Source of the DNA: Terriglobia bacterium | GTDB taxonomy: Bacteria; Acidobacteriota; Terriglobia; JAIQFV01 | NCBI GenBank assembly: GCA_020072965.1 | Contig: JAIQFY010000028.1 | Location: forward strand, 1-62,004 | Direction of reading: 5' to 3' | Length of the DNA stretch: 62,004 bases | Part shown: positions 16,781 through 27,060 of the stretch, in pieces | Layout of the letters: every line of letters starts with the position of its first letter | Numbering within the stretch: the stretch's first letter is position 1 | Notes under the pieces: model-generated | Seen by the model: the letters and a program-made list of their open reading frames with translations, nothing else | Told to the model about the DNA's origin: nothing | Databases searched by the model: none | Translations under genes and position numbers: made by a program

Positions 16781-16924
16781 GCGTCCGCGTCATCCGATGG
16801 TTGTTGGATTAGAATCTCTCTGACCCGGCTCGGGATTTCAGACGCGCTCTTAAGCTCGAGCTGCGTAGTGGAGCCGCGAAGGGCGTTCCCCCTTGACGGC
16901 CCGGGCTTATTGGATGGAGGACTC

Positions 16925-17575
16925 ATGAAAACATCATCGTTTGCAGAAGTGGAAGAACGGTATGCTTCGCTGACTACCGAGGAGTTCGCGGCGATCGATC
17001 GGGCCAGCCTGACCGACGACGCAAGAGCGGCCTACGACGAAGAGGCTACCCGCCGCGGCCTTGCAGAATCGGTGGCCAGGAAATCCCCAGAAGAACAGGC
17101 GGTGGAGGCGCCTGAGGGATCTCAATATGTGGGCGTGCGAGGATGGCTGCTGCTTCTGTGCCTTGCCCTCGCAGTGTTTAGCCCTATTGTCACGATATTT
17201 TTCCTGGTTACGAATTATCAAGAGGCCGCCCAATCCTTCGAACGATTTCCAGGACTGCGGGTGATCAGCCAGATAGATATTCTCCTAAGTGTCGGGGTGA
17301 TGGCCTTCAGTGTGTACGCAGGCGTGAGCCTGTGGCGGAAGAAACACAATGCCGTCCGAATCGCGAAGGCTTATCTCTGGACCTACCTCGGGTACTCGAT
17401 CGTGGCGAGCGGCCTGCCCTTTGCCGCGGGCCTGCCTTCGTTTACCCATGAGGCCATGATTATTGAAGTCCTGAAGAATCTCTTTCGTTCTCTGTTATTT
17501 TTTGCCTTGTGGTATTCCTATTTGAATGGATCGAAGCGGGTCAAGGCGACATTTCCGCCCGGATTGTCCTCCTGA
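16925..17575 (+). CDS. DUF2569-like membrane protein
   Basis: 216 residues from ATG 16925 with GGAGG at 16916-16920. The soluble N-terminal ~60 residues (VEERYASLTTEEFAAIDR, LTDDARAAYDEEATRRGL) are a short helical region common in front of such proteins. After GVRGWLLLLCLALAVFSP there are four predicted membrane helices, ending in LFFALWYSYLNGSKRVKATF, which fits DUF2569. Its function is unknown. It lies 144 bases after the kinase on the same strand and has its own ribosome site. Confidence 0.7.
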   Translation: MKTSSFAEVEERYASLTTEEFAAIDRASLTDDARAAYDEEATRRGLAESVARKSPEEQAVEAPEGSQYVGVRGWLLLLCLALAVFSPIVTIFFLVTNYQEAAQSFERFPGLRVISQIDILLSVGVMAFSVYAGVSLWRKKHNAVRIAKAYLWTYLGYSIVASGLPFAAGLPSFTHEAMIIEVLKNLFRSLLFFALWYSYLNGSKRVKATFPPGLSS

Positions 17576-17638
17576 CCTTTCGGGGATTCCTTACATCCCG
17601 CGACGTTGGGTAAAAGATCTCGAATGGCTTGATACGAA

Positions 17639-17753
17639 ACGCAGGCAAGCAAAGAACGCATGCCTGCGGCACCCCGCCGCTACGCCATTCGACTTAAGCC
17701 GGAAAACGTTTCCATCGCAGGCATCGCCGAGAGCGCGATGCCTGCGGCACCCG
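17639..17753. repeat. Two units of GCATGCCTGCGGCAC palindromic repeat
   Basis: Unit 17639-17675 (cgcaggcaagc with gcatgcctgcggcac) and unit 17712-17753 (atcgcaggcatcgcc with gcgatgcctgcggcaccc) are hairpins of one family. Further members are at 18551-18590 and 53629-53670. The constant end is tgcctgcggcaccc. Confidence 0.75.
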
Positions 17754-17855
17754 GTTTGTTGCGACCTGAAAAATGAAATTAGGGTTAAGCGTCGTAATTG
17801 ACTATGGTCATGGACTATGGTATTAGTCGTGTCCTCACAGGAGGACAGTGTCATC

Positions 17856-18098
17856 ATGGAAGAAATCGCCATCTCGAAGTTCAAAGCGACTTGCCTGGCC
17901 ATCCTCGAGCGTGTCCGCCAGACGCGGCGTCCGATCCGCGTCACCCGGTTTGGAGAGCCCGTGGCGGAGGTTCTCCCCCCATCCCAGAAAGTGAAAAAGG
18001 GACGGTGGCTTGGCTCCATGGCCGGGACGATTGAGATCAAGGGCGACATTATCTCCCCCGCGAGTGACGAGAAGGATTGGGAGGTCCTCAACTCTTGA
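17856..18098 (+). CDS. Phd/YefM-type antitoxin
   Basis: 80 residues from ATG 17856, with CAGGAGGA at good distance. The sequence EIAISKFKATCLAILERVRQ, then PIRVTRFGEPVAEVLP, is the DNA-binding fold of Phd/prevent-host-death antitoxins. The C-terminal part (IEIKGDIISPASDEKDWEVL) is the usual toxin-binding tail. The stop overlaps the toxin start by four bases. The protein should neutralise the PIN toxin and repress the operon. Confidence 0.88.
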   Translation: MEEIAISKFKATCLAILERVRQTRRPIRVTRFGEPVAEVLPPSQKVKKGRWLGSMAGTIEIKGDIISPASDEKDWEVLNS

Positions 18099-18490
18099 AA
18101 CTTCTCCTGGACACACATATCTGGATTTGGAGCCTCGCTGATCCGCATCGGCTCAAGTCTCGTGTCCTCAAGGCACTTGAGAATCCGGCCAACGAGAAAT
18201 GGATTTCTCCGATCAGCATCTGGGAACTGATGATCCTGGTTGGGAAAGGCCGAATACGCCTGAACGCGGACGTGGGCGAATGGATCGCACAGGCGCTTCA
18301 AACCGCCCCGCTCAGAGAAGCTCCGCTCACGACCGAAGTCGTTCTGGCCACTCACAAAATCCATCTGCCTCATCGAGATCCAGCCGACGCGTTTCTGGCA
18401 GCGACGGCCAAGGTCTTTGATCTGACCCTGGTCACAGCCGACACCCGATTGCTCGCCGCGAAGGGGATTTCGTTTCTTCCAAACCGCTGA
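18095..18490 (+). CDS. VapC-like PIN-domain toxin
   Basis: 131 residues if started at TTG 18095, which gives a TTGA overlap with the antitoxin stop and matches where the PIN fold begins (LKLLLDTHIWIW). The four acidic residues of the active site are present in LLDTHIW, SIWELMIL, RDPADAFLA and TADTRL. PIN toxins of this kind cut RNA. The start upstream at 18077 would add six residues that are not family-like. The pair stands between two palindromic repeats, typical for mobile toxin-antitoxin cassettes. Confidence 0.88.
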   Translation: MKLLLDTHIWIWSLADPHRLKSRVLKALENPANEKWISPISIWELMILVGKGRIRLNADVGEWIAQALQTAPLREAPLTTEVVLATHKIHLPHRDPADAFLAATAKVFDLTLVTADTRLLAAKGISFLPNR

Positions 18491-18550
18491 GTTCTATGCA
18501 GAGCGGCACCCGACAGAATGCGGTCGGCATCCGCCAATGGGACACAGTTC

Positions 18551-18590
18551 CATCGCAGGCATGCAAAGAACGCATGCCTGCGGCACCCCG
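18551..18590. repeat. GCATGCCTGCGGCAC palindromic repeat
   Basis: The strings atcgcaggcatgcaaagaac and gcatgcctgcggcacccc form a hairpin. It is almost identical to the unit at 17639-17675. A further tgcggcacccg end follows at 18611. Confidence 0.75.
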
Positions 18591-18658
18591 CGGGGTGGGG
18601 ATGAAGTGCGTGCGGCACCCGAGTGGAGTCATAAATTGTTCTTAAGGAGGTCAATATA

Positions 18659-20020
18659 ATGAAGCGTATTTGGGTATTCCTGTACACCCTGTCAATCTTG
18701 TTGATTGGTGTTGTCGTTGCCCAGGCACAACCGAAAGCCGCACCGATCACGGCGATCAAGGCCGGACGACTCATTGATCCGGAAACCGGCACGGCGTCCA
18801 CCAGTCAGGTGATCCTTGTCGAAGGCGAAAAGATCAAGGCCGTTGGCCCGAATCTCACAATCCCCGCGGGTGCGACGGTCATCGACCTCTCGAAGCTCAC
18901 GATGCTTCCCGGCCTGGTCGATGCGCACACGCACATGGCGCTGACCTACAAGGAGCGGCCGGAGAACGATTATTACTACCTCACTTACATCACGGATTCA
19001 TCCCCCTTGCGGGCCATCCAGGCGGCATCCAACGCCATTCAGCTTCTCAACTCGGGCTTCACCGTCGTCCGCGACGTCGGGAACAACGCGCTTTACGCGG
19101 ACACGGCCTTGCGTCAGGCGATCGAACAGGGTTGGTTGCCCGGTCCCACCCTGATCCCGTCGGGGCCGATGATCGGCAGCACGGGCGGACAGTTCTGGCC
19201 GACGCCGGAAATGTACAAGTACCACAACATCATGTTTCCCGAATACATCGACGCCAACAGCCCCGACGAAATCGTCCGCGCCGTCCGTGAAAATATGCTG
19301 TTTGGAGCCAGGACCATCAAACTGTGCATCGACTGCAAGCCGTGGGGCTATTCGGTCGATGACATCAAGCTGGCCATTCGCGAAGCCGCGAAAGGCGGCT
19401 GCAAGGTCGAGGGACACGTGCAAACTCCCGAGGGAGCACAACGGGCCATCGACGCGGGCATTTACATCATCGCCCACGGCGATGCGCTGACCCCTGAACA
19501 CCACCGCCAGATGGCCGAGAAAGGGATCTTCCTGACGGGAACTGACACGCCGTTCACCCCTTACCGGGGGAGCGAGCCGGCCTTCAAAAAGACAGTCGCC
19601 CTCCTGCGCGACGCCTGGGAAAAGAAAGTGCCGCTGACTTTCTCGACCGACTTCGATTATTGGAACGACCGGATGAAAGATGAGAAGACCGGCGAATGGC
19701 TGACCCGCGGCGATCTGACGATCGACTTCCTCAAGACGTGGAAGGAGGCGGGCATTCCCGCGGCCGACATTCTGCGGGCCATGACCATCAACGGGTACAA
19801 GGCCGCCGACATCATCCAGGGGCGCGGTCCAATCAAGCCTGGCTTTTTCGCCGATCTGATTGCTGTCACGGGAGACCCCCTCGCCGATGTCGACGCCTTG
19901 CGATCAGTTCAGTTCGTGATGAAGAACGGCATGGTTTTCAAGAGGGATGGCGTGATGGTGCCGGAGAAATTCTTCCACCCCGGCCCGGTCCGGACGCCGA
20001 ATGGCAGGTGGACACGGTAA
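18659..20020 (+). CDS. Exported metal-dependent amidohydrolase
   Basis: 453 residues from ATG 18659, with AAGGAGG at 18644-18650. The signal peptide is residues 1-24 (LSILLIGVVVAQAQ). It has the amidohydrolase fold: the N-terminal beta-sandwich (AIKAGRLIDPETG, ILVEGEKIKAVGP), then LPGLVDAHTHMAL with the two metal-binding His at about 90 and 92. Later ligands are probably in GHVQT and AHGDAL, with the catalytic Asp in FSTDFDY. The end (GPIKPGFFADLIAVTGDPL) closes the sandwich. It belongs with imidazolonepropionase/prolidase-like periplasmic enzymes that hydrolyse peptides or cyclic amides. Neighbours give no hint of a pathway. Confidence 0.85.
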   Translation: MKRIWVFLYTLSILLIGVVVAQAQPKAAPITAIKAGRLIDPETGTASTSQVILVEGEKIKAVGPNLTIPAGATVIDLSKLTMLPGLVDAHTHMALTYKERPENDYYYLTYITDSSPLRAIQAASNAIQLLNSGFTVVRDVGNNALYADTALRQAIEQGWLPGPTLIPSGPMIGSTGGQFWPTPEMYKYHNIMFPEYIDANSPDEIVRAVRENMLFGARTIKLCIDCKPWGYSVDDIKLAIREAAKGGCKVEGHVQTPEGAQRAIDAGIYIIAHGDALTPEHHRQMAEKGIFLTGTDTPFTPYRGSEPAFKKTVALLRDAWEKKVPLTFSTDFDYWNDRMKDEKTGEWLTRGDLTIDFLKTWKEAGIPAADILRAMTINGYKAADIIQGRGPIKPGFFADLIAVTGDPLADVDALRSVQFVMKNGMVFKRDGVMVPEKFFHPGPVRTPNGRWTR

Positions 20021-20127
20021 GGAACGAAGGGAGACAGACACGAATTATGGGGGCATTCGCAAATGGCACCCGATCAATGGATTTCACTGCGTGAATCAAC
20101 CTCATCCCCGAAGGGGATGAATTCGAT

Positions 20128-20278
20128 AGCCCAGGGCAACGCCCTGGGTTAAGGATCACAATTTAATCCCTCGCGAATCCGCCTCGGCGGATTCAATAAG
20201 ATCGGGAATCTCATTTGATCCCGCCGAGGCGGGTTCATTAGGGAGCGGGTGTCGCAACCCAGGGCGTTGCCCTGGGCT
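20128..20278. repeat. Palindrome-in-palindrome element with 23-bp perfect inverted ends
   Basis: Ends at 20128-20150 and 20256-20278 are perfect inverted copies (agcccagggcaac and its complement), and each end is itself a hairpin. Inside lie aatccgcctcggcggatt and cccgccgaggcggg. Short hairpins flank it (tccccgaagggga at about 20105 and accctttcagggt at about 20289). Related CCCAGGG hairpins occur at 34440-34470 and 53025-53056. Confidence 0.75.
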
Positions 20279-20388
20279 GATGAATGTTACCCTTTCAGGG
20301 TACAAACCGTAAGCTTCAATAGCGCGATTCGCCAAAGGGTATCAACCAAGCGTCACTCGGGACCGACCCATTCAGCAAAGCGGGCGGT

Positions 20389-22803
20389 TCACTCATACCG
20401 CAGGGCCACCGTGGGGTCGACTCGGGTGGCGCGGCGGGCAGGAATGAATATGGCAAGCAGTGCTGCGCCTGCCAACACCAGCGCCGCCACGGCAACAGTC
20501 GGGATGTCGGCCGGGCGCACGCCGAATGGCAGGTGAGACAGAAGTCGCGTCAAGGCAACCGCACCAGCCAGACCGATTCCCAAGCCGGCCAGCATTAGGA
20601 TCCCGCCTTGTCTTAAGACCAGCTTCAAAATCGTTCCCCGTTCCGCCCCGAGGGCCATGCGAATGCCGATCTCCCTTGTGCGTTGGCCGACGCTGAATGA
20701 CACCACACCGTAAATCCCAATCACCGCCAAGAGCAATGCCACCCCCGCAAAACTCCCCAGGAGCAGGGCAGCCAGCCGTTCTGAAGCCATGCCGGCGGCC
20801 CGCGCCGCATTCAGGCTTTCCACCTTAAACACGGGCTGATCCGCATCCACTCCGCGTACCACCTCCCGCACGGCCGGCGCCAGGCTCGCGGGATCGCCAA
20901 CGGTGCGAACCGCCAATGACATCGTGGTCTTCGAATTTTGGGTGAGCGGGTAATAGACCTGCCCCAACTGGCCTTTCGTGAGGAAAGTGAGGACTGGGCG
21001 CTTCACGTCGCCGACCACTCCCACGATTTCCCGCCAGGGTTCCTTCTCCTCCAGTCTGAACCGTTTGCCCAGGGGATCCTCGTTGGGCCAATTCTGTTTG
21101 GCCGTCCATTCATCCACCAGGGCCACCAGGGCCATGTCCCTCCGGTCCTTTTCGTCGATTAATCTTCCATGCAAAAGGGGAATTTGCATCGCCTTGAAAT
21201 AGTCCGGCGTAACGGCATCATGCAGTACGATAGGTTGCTTGGTCAGTCGAGATTCCGGGCGGCCTTCAATGTGGAGGGCGGACCCGTGGACATCACTGCT
21301 GGGAGGGAGCGCATCGCAGGCACCGGCGCTTTGGACTCCCGGAAGCATCCGGATCCGCTGCAACACCCTGTCAAAAAAGGCGACCTGTTTTTCCGGAGTT
21401 GGGTATTGACGATCCGAGAGTGCGATACTCAGGGTCAACACACCGGGAGAGTTATATCCCGGAAAGTCAGAGCGTATTCGCAGGAAGGTCTTGAGCATGA
21501 CCCCGGCCAAAACAAGAAGCACGAACGTCAATGCGACTTCGCCGGCGACCAGGACACGGCCCAGGCGCTGGCGCGGGCCCCCGCTCAGGGATGTGGTCGA
21601 CTCCTTGAGGGTTTCGTTCAAGTTGGTCTTCCAAATCTGCATGGCAGGCGCCAGACCAAACAGCACACCCGTCGCCATCGAAAGAAACAATGTAAAAAGA
21701 AGAACGCCGCCATCGAGGCGGATCAGATTGGCGTTGGGCAGGCTTCCGAGACCGAATGAGGTGATGAAGTCGATTCCCCAGAGGGCCGGCAAAACTCCCA
21801 GCAGCCCTCCCATAACAGCCAGGAGCACGCTTTCCGTCATCAACAGCCGGACGAGCCCGCTGCGGCTCGCACCCAGGGCCGTGCGAATCGCCATCTCCTT
21901 TTGGCGCCCGGTGCTGCGCGCCAACGAGAGGTTGGCCACATTGACACAAGCAATCAACAGGACCAAACCCACCACGCCAAAAAGGATCCACAGCAGGACC
22001 TGAACGTCCTCCACAAAGGCCGACTCAATCGGTTGCAGCCGGATGGTGCCTCCCTCCCATTCCTTGGGAAACTGCTGTTCCAGGCGGCGAGCAAACTCCG
22101 TCATCCTCTGCTGTGCCGCGGTGAGGCCCAAGCCCGGGCGAAACCGTCCCATCACTCCCAGATGACGACTGCCACGCTCAGTGTCGCGAGGGCCCGAGAA
22201 AACCAGGGGCACAAAAATCTGCTCCTCTTCCAGGTCGACGAAATCCTTCGGCAGCACACCGACGACGGTCCGCGGCACTCCATCAAGCACGATGTTTTTT
22301 TCCAGAATATTGGGGTCGCCCCCAAACCGGGATCGCCACAAGCCATCGGTCATGATAACCACGGGCGCATGTCCCGGATCTTGATCCTCCGGCTTAAAGA
22401 TCCGACCCAACTGCGGTCTCGTTCCCAAAATTTCAAGCAGCTCTGTAGTGGCTGCAATCCCCGCTACACGTTCGGTCCGGTCTGCCAGGCGGAGACTGAA
22501 GCCTTCGTCTTCAAAGGCCGCCAGTTTTGAAAACACCCCGCTCTCGTTTTTCCAGTCCATGTAATCCGGCCCGGAAGCAGGCTCATTGTGCCAGCCCCTC
22601 GCGGGATTCTCCGTCCACACCATCACCACTCGATCCGGCTCAGGAATGGGTACTGGAGTCAGAAGGGCTGCACGAACCACGCTGAAGATGGCGGTGTTGG
22701 CGCCGATCCCGAGCGCCAGCGTCAGCGCCGCCACCGCAGTGAAACCTGGACTCTTTATAAGCAGCCTCAGGCCATAACGAAGGTCTTGTAGAAGTATCTG
22801 CAT
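20389..22803 (-). CDS. ABC transporter permease of the acidobacterial duplicated orphan (ADOP) type
   Basis: 804 residues from ATG 22803 ([15 protein letters not shown]); an ATG-proximal extension to 22845 looks non-homologous. The order is the short N-terminal motif, helix 1 ([20 protein letters not shown]), a ~220-residue MacB-like periplasmic domain, a three-helix FtsX block, a second periplasmic domain and a final FtsX block ending [15 protein letters not shown]. This is a MacB/FtsX permease duplicated in one chain. No ATPase gene is adjacent, as is usual for this family. It may export peptides or act as a mechanotransmitter. It diverges from the paralog at 23171. Confidence 0.88.
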   Translation of the reverse strand: MQILLQDLRYGLRLLIKSPGFTAVAALTLALGIGANTAIFSVVRAALLTPVPIPEPDRVVMVWTENPARGWHNEPASGPDYMDWKNESGVFSKLAAFEDEGFSLRLADRTERVAGIAATTELLEILGTRPQLGRIFKPEDQDPGHAPVVIMTDGLWRSRFGGDPNILEKNIVLDGVPRTVVGVLPKDFVDLEEEQIFVPLVFSGPRDTERGSRHLGVMGRFRPGLGLTAAQQRMTEFARRLEQQFPKEWEGGTIRLQPIESAFVEDVQVLLWILFGVVGLVLLIACVNVANLSLARSTGRQKEMAIRTALGASRSGLVRLLMTESVLLAVMGGLLGVLPALWGIDFITSFGLGSLPNANLIRLDGGVLLFTLFLSMATGVLFGLAPAMQIWKTNLNETLKESTTSLSGGPRQRLGRVLVAGEVALTFVLLVLAGVMLKTFLRIRSDFPGYNSPGVLTLSIALSDRQYPTPEKQVAFFDRVLQRIRMLPGVQSAGACDALPPSSDVHGSALHIEGRPESRLTKQPIVLHDAVTPDYFKAMQIPLLHGRLIDEKDRRDMALVALVDEWTAKQNWPNEDPLGKRFRLEEKEPWREIVGVVGDVKRPVLTFLTKGQLGQVYYPLTQNSKTTMSLAVRTVGDPASLAPAVREVVRGVDADQPVFKVESLNAARAAGMASERLAALLLGSFAGVALLLAVIGIYGVVSFSVGQRTREIGIRMALGAERGTILKLVLRQGGILMLAGLGIGLAGAVALTRLLSHLPFGVRPADIPTVAVAALVLAGAALLAIFIPARRATRVDPTVALRYE

Positions 22804-23170
22804 TGAGGCAGCCCCCCTCGATAGTAAGAGCACTTTCACGTCCATTCAGTTGGAGCGAAAACCCTTTGCAAACATAAGATTCACAGGCCTCTGTACCTTC
22901 AGGCTGACAGAGACTGTCCGATTCTGGGACGCTCTTGTCCGAATCCGAGATGGGCGTCGCCTTCAAAATTCATCTTATTCCTATTCTCTTCGGCGACCCG
23001 AGTCGCTCATTCGTATGCCGCCCCGAAGAATCCAGCCTTTTCGAAAAAGTTTGTTTTGTGTGACAGATACTTTTTCGGGTTTCCTCAGTCTAATGGCACA
23101 GAAACTAGTTTAACCGGCTAAATTTCCCGGCTCGAAATTTCCAGTTGCGCCGGGTGGCGTGGGGTCAGTC

Positions 23171-25600
23171 ATGGACACTCTCTGGCGAGATATTCAATTT
23201 AGCTTCCGGATGCTCCGAAGGAAACCGGGTTTTACTGCTGTCGCTCTGCTCACCCTGGCGCTTGGACTGGGAGCCAACACCGCTATCTTCAGCGTGGTGA
23301 ATGCGGTCCTGCTGAGGCCGCTCCCTTATAGAAATGCTGACCAGCTCGTCGTGATGCTGCACCGTGGTCACAATCCTGTGGCCGCTGCAAACTTCGTCGA
23401 TTGGCGAGACCAAAATCACTCCTTCGAAGCCATGGCGGCAGCAGAATACTGGACGCCCAATCTGACCGGCCTTGATCAACCTGAGCATCTGTGGGCCCTG
23501 AAGGTGACTTCGGACCTATTCCCATTGTTGGGAGTTCCACCAATGATGGGACGTGACTTTCTTACTAAAGAGGAGGAGCGCGGAAGAGAGCACGTCGTCG
23601 TCCTCAGCTATCGCCTGTGGCAACGACGTTTTTCTGGAGACAAGAAGGTCCTTGGACAAACCCTGACCCTCGATGGAGAATCCTATACCGTTGTCGGTGT
23701 CATGCCGAGTGACTTTATGTTTGCCCCTTTCTGGGCCACCAAAGCTGAGCTTTGGGCGCCCCTGGCCCTGGGTGATCGAGTTACCAATCGGAGCGGCAAT
23801 AGCCTCCGCGTGTTCGCGAGACTCAAATCCGACATCACGCTGAAGCAGGCACGGAGTGATATGGCCGCAATCACCGGCCGGCTTGAGAAGGAGTTTCCAG
23901 GCACCAACCGGGACGTGAGCGTCCTTCCGTTGAAAGAGAAAGTGGTGGGACGCATCCGCCCGGCACTCCTGGTGCTGTTCAGTGCAGTGGGGTTTGTTCT
24001 AGTGATCGCCTGCGCCAACGTCGCGCACATGCTGCTGGCCCGCGCTGCGGAACGCCAAAAAGAGATGGCTATCCGGACGGCCCTTGGGGCCGGTCGGTCT
24101 CGGATGGTCAGACAGTTTCTAATCGAAAGTCTCACGCTCGCGTTCATGGGAGGCGGTGTGGGCTTACTGCTTGCAATATGGGGCATCCGGGTTCTGGTCT
24201 GGTTTAGCCCAGCGACCATCCCGCGGGTCGACACGATCGGACTCGACGGCCGGGTTCTTGCCTTCTTGTTTGTTACGGCGCTGTTGACCGGCATCGGCTT
24301 CGGCCTCGTTCCAGCAATGCAGGCATCTCTCCTCAACGTGAGCGAATCGCTCAAGGCTGGCGGACGGGGACCGAATGAAGGGACTGCGCACAGCAGGTTG
24401 CGCAACCTCCTGGTGACCTCTGAGTTTGCCCTGGCATTGATGCTGCTGGTGGGTGCCGGGTTGATGATTCGAAGTTTTATTGCGCTTCAGGCGATCGACC
24501 CCGGATTCAATCCGCACCATCTCCTGACGATGGTAGTTTCCGTGGCTGGCTCGCAGGAAATAGAACCTCACCGGCGGGCCAACTTCTACCAGGAGGCGCT
24601 TCAAAGGATTCGTACGCTGCCCGGGATAGAGTCCGCAAGCGCCATTAACCACCTCCCACTTGGGGGTGATATCTGGGGTTGGCCCTTTTCAATTGAAGGG
24701 AGACCTATGGCACGCCCGGGGGAAGCGCCAACCGCCGTCTACCGCGTTATTCTGCCGAAATATTTTCACACCATGAACATCCCCATCCTGCGCGGCCGCG
24801 ACCTCAGTGCGGACGACACCCTGAGCGCTCCCGGGGCTGTTGTGGTCAATGAACAGCTGGTCCACGAATGCTTTCCCGGTGAAGACCCTATCGGGAAGCG
24901 CATCACTTTTGATGAACCACCCAAGCTCCCTTCGTGGTTCACTATTGTTGGAGTTGTAAAAAACGTGAAGCAACAGGATTGGGCCGGGATCCCTGAAAGT
25001 GAGGTCTACCTTCCGTTCCTTCAGAATCGGCCCCTTCTTGAGAATCCGGCATCTCCGTTCGCCTACCTGACTGTGGTCGTGCGCACGAGTGGAACCCCGG
25101 CTACCTCGGCGCCCGCCCTTAAGAATGAGATCTGGTCGCTCGATAAAAACGTGACCCTCTCCGAGGTCCAGACGATGGACCAGGTCGTGGATGAATCCAA
25201 TTCTCAGCCCCGTTTCCACCTGCTTCTGCTCGGCCTTTTTGCTGCCGTCGCACTGGTTTTGGCGGCGGTGGGTATCTACGGAGTGATAAGCTACTCGGTT
25301 TCACTCCGTACGCATGAGGTTGGCGTTCGCATGGCCTTGGGAGCACAATCCCGCGATGTTCTCAAGCTGGTGGTCGGCCAGGGGTTGAAGCTGGCTCTGA
25401 GCGGACTACTTGTCGGATTGATGGGAGCGTTCGCTTTGACACGCTTGATGGCGACTTTGTTGTATGGGGTGAGCGCAACCGATACCGCGACTTTTTCCGT
25501 CATCGCGCTGCTCCTCGTAGCGGTGGCCTTGCTGGCCAGTTACCTGCCAGCCCGACGCGCCACCCGGATCGATCCGATCGTGGCATTGCGTTGTGAATGA
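23171..25600 (+). CDS. ABC transporter permease of the ADOP type
   Basis: 810-residue paralog of the permease at 20389-22803, from ATG 23171 (MDTLWRDIQFSFRMLRR). The first helix is FTAVALLTLALGLGANTAIF, the FtsX block includes IACANVAHMLLARAAERQKE and [12 protein letters not shown], and it ends RRATRIDPIVALRCE. The two permeases share the family pattern but differ considerably in the periplasmic domains. The 360-base region between the divergent starts must hold both promoters. No ATPase partner is present. Confidence 0.9.
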   Translation: MDTLWRDIQFSFRMLRRKPGFTAVALLTLALGLGANTAIFSVVNAVLLRPLPYRNADQLVVMLHRGHNPVAAANFVDWRDQNHSFEAMAAAEYWTPNLTGLDQPEHLWALKVTSDLFPLLGVPPMMGRDFLTKEEERGREHVVVLSYRLWQRRFSGDKKVLGQTLTLDGESYTVVGVMPSDFMFAPFWATKAELWAPLALGDRVTNRSGNSLRVFARLKSDITLKQARSDMAAITGRLEKEFPGTNRDVSVLPLKEKVVGRIRPALLVLFSAVGFVLVIACANVAHMLLARAAERQKEMAIRTALGAGRSRMVRQFLIESLTLAFMGGGVGLLLAIWGIRVLVWFSPATIPRVDTIGLDGRVLAFLFVTALLTGIGFGLVPAMQASLLNVSESLKAGGRGPNEGTAHSRLRNLLVTSEFALALMLLVGAGLMIRSFIALQAIDPGFNPHHLLTMVVSVAGSQEIEPHRRANFYQEALQRIRTLPGIESASAINHLPLGGDIWGWPFSIEGRPMARPGEAPTAVYRVILPKYFHTMNIPILRGRDLSADDTLSAPGAVVVNEQLVHECFPGEDPIGKRITFDEPPKLPSWFTIVGVVKNVKQQDWAGIPESEVYLPFLQNRPLLENPASPFAYLTVVVRTSGTPATSAPALKNEIWSLDKNVTLSEVQTMDQVVDESNSQPRFHLLLLGLFAAVALVLAAVGIYGVISYSVSLRTHEVGVRMALGAQSRDVLKLVVGQGLKLALSGLLVGLMGAFALTRLMATLLYGVSATDTATFSVIALLLVAVALLASYLPARRATRIDPIVALRCE

Positions 25601-25693
25601 ATCTATAAGTCCTTCGGAAGCCCGCTCGACCGTAACAGGCCCTCTCAGGCCGGTTTATTTTTCTCCATCTCAAGCCGCCTTAAAAAAAATCAC

Positions 25694-25725
25694 TTGACCC
25701 TGGAATTGATTCCAACCTTTATAAT
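25694..25725 (+). promoter_or_regulatory. MerR-type promoter with 20-bp spacer and central dyad
   Basis: TTGACC (25694-25699) and TATAAT (25720-25725) are 20 bases apart, too long for normal use. Between them lies the perfect dyad TGGAAT-tg-ATTCCA (25701-25714). This is the classic layout for activators of the MerR family, which twist the DNA to realign the two elements. The regulator is the next gene. Confidence 0.8.
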
Positions 25726-25731
25726 GCTGGT

Positions 25732-26235
25732 GTGACAGAGCATTCGACCCGGACTGGCCTCATGAGGATCGGCGAACTGGCGAAGGCCGCGGGGGTGAGT
25801 CCCGACACCTTGCGGCACTATGAACGAAAGGGTGTGTTGCCAAGAGCCATTCGCCTCCCCAACGGATATCGCCAATTTCCGGCTTCGGGGTTGGAACGCG
25901 TGCGCCTCGTTCGGCGGGCCCTGGCCCTTGGATTTACCCTTGATGAGTTGTCCCGAATCTTGAACGTCCGGGAGCGGGGAGGCGCCCCATGCCGTCAGGC
26001 CCGGGATTTGGCTGCGAGAAAGCTTTCGGAAATCGAACATCGATTTCGAGAGATGCGAAGCTTGCGTCGTGAGTTTCGTGCCCTCTTGAAGGAATGGGAC
26101 GGGCGGCTTGCCAAAACACCCACCGGGCGCGCCTACCTCCTGGAGACTCTGACCGCGAAGGAAAAAATCCGGCCGGTTGGTTCATCCCGTTCAACTTTTT
26201 TAATGTTGCAGAATTCCAAAAGGAGAAAAAAATAA
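25732..26235 (+). CDS. MerR-family metal-type transcription regulator
   Basis: 167 residues if read from GTG 25732, which would be leaderless given the -10 at 25720-25725. The ATG at 25762 (MRIGELAKAAG) is the alternative, but it has no ribosome site. The winged helix is RIGELAKAAGVSPDTLRHYE, followed by GVLPRAIRLPNGYRQF. A coiled-coil dimer helix (LAARKLSEIEHRFREMRSL) follows. There is one Cys (GGAPCRQ) at the place where metal-sensing members have one. It should control its own promoter and the next gene, which starts two bases after its stop. Confidence 0.85.
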   Translation: MTEHSTRTGLMRIGELAKAAGVSPDTLRHYERKGVLPRAIRLPNGYRQFPASGLERVRLVRRALALGFTLDELSRILNVRERGGAPCRQARDLAARKLSEIEHRFREMRSLRREFRALLKEWDGRLAKTPTGRAYLLETLTAKEKIRPVGSSRSTFLMLQNSKRRKK

Positions 26236-26236
26236 A

Positions 26237-26773
26237 ATGATCCGCAAACAACAGCACTTTTTGATTTGGCTGGTCGCGATGGCCCTCATGGCTGCCGTCC
26301 AGGTTTGGGCACAAAAGCCGGAGGAGTCAAAGCCGGGCATGGAGAATAACCCCATGCACCAAAAGCACATGGAAGAGATGAACAAGCGGGGCAATCACGC
26401 CATGGGCTTCGATCAGACCAAGACCACGCATCATTTCACCTTGCTGTCCGATGGAGGGGCCATTCAGGTGGAGGCCAAGGATCCCAAAGATACCGCCAGC
26501 CGCGATCAGGTCCGGTTGCATCTGAGCCAGATCGCCAAAATGTTTGCCGCCGGTGATTTCTCAATCCCTCTTGCGGTCCATGCCCAGGCGCCATCCGGCG
26601 TCGAGACAATGAAAAGGCTGAAGGCTGAGATCAACTACAAGTACGAGGAAGCAAAAAATGGCGGGCGCGTGCGGATCTCAACGGCCAATCAGGAAGCAGT
26701 AGCCGCCGTTCATGAATTCCTGAAGTTCCAGATTACAGAACACCAGACCGGCGATTCCTTGAAGGTTCAGTAG
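26237..26773 (+). CDS. Exported Met/His-rich protein of the MerR operon (possible metal-binding)
   Basis: 178 residues. The signal peptide is ~1-25 (FLIWLVAMALMAAVQVWA). The start of the mature protein is rich in Met and His (MENNPMHQKHMEEM, GNHAMGF, KTTHHF), fit for soft-metal binding. The rest is a compact domain (RDQVRLHLSQIAKMFAAGDF, ALAVHAQAPSGVETMKRL, INYKYEE, EFLKFQITEHQTGD) that I know only as a conserved exported family. ATG 26237 follows GGAGAAAA. Co-transcription with a MerR regulator makes a copper or similar metal response the best guess. Confidence 0.75.
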   Translation: MIRKQQHFLIWLVAMALMAAVQVWAQKPEESKPGMENNPMHQKHMEEMNKRGNHAMGFDQTKTTHHFTLLSDGGAIQVEAKDPKDTASRDQVRLHLSQIAKMFAAGDFSIPLAVHAQAPSGVETMKRLKAEINYKYEEAKNGGRVRISTANQEAVAAVHEFLKFQITEHQTGDSLKVQ

Positions 26774-27060
26774 AGGGGGAAACCCAGCGTATCGCGGTAA
26801 AAAGCGAGGCTGCGTTGAAAATCCCTGACGGGCAGTCGAGGCGTGATGCGAGTGAATGTGGACATGGTGGTGACAGGTTCCTCCGTCCGGACAAGCCGGA
26901 ACGAAAATGAATTCTATTTTGAATCCAGAAATCCATGAATTGCCGATGAAATGGCCTTCGGTCTGAACGGTCTTAACTTCCTGTATTCCTGGTTTCCTAA
27001 TGAAAGATGTGTCTTTGCGATGTCCTGCGCAAATGGGATCGGATCGGCGGCGGAATGACA

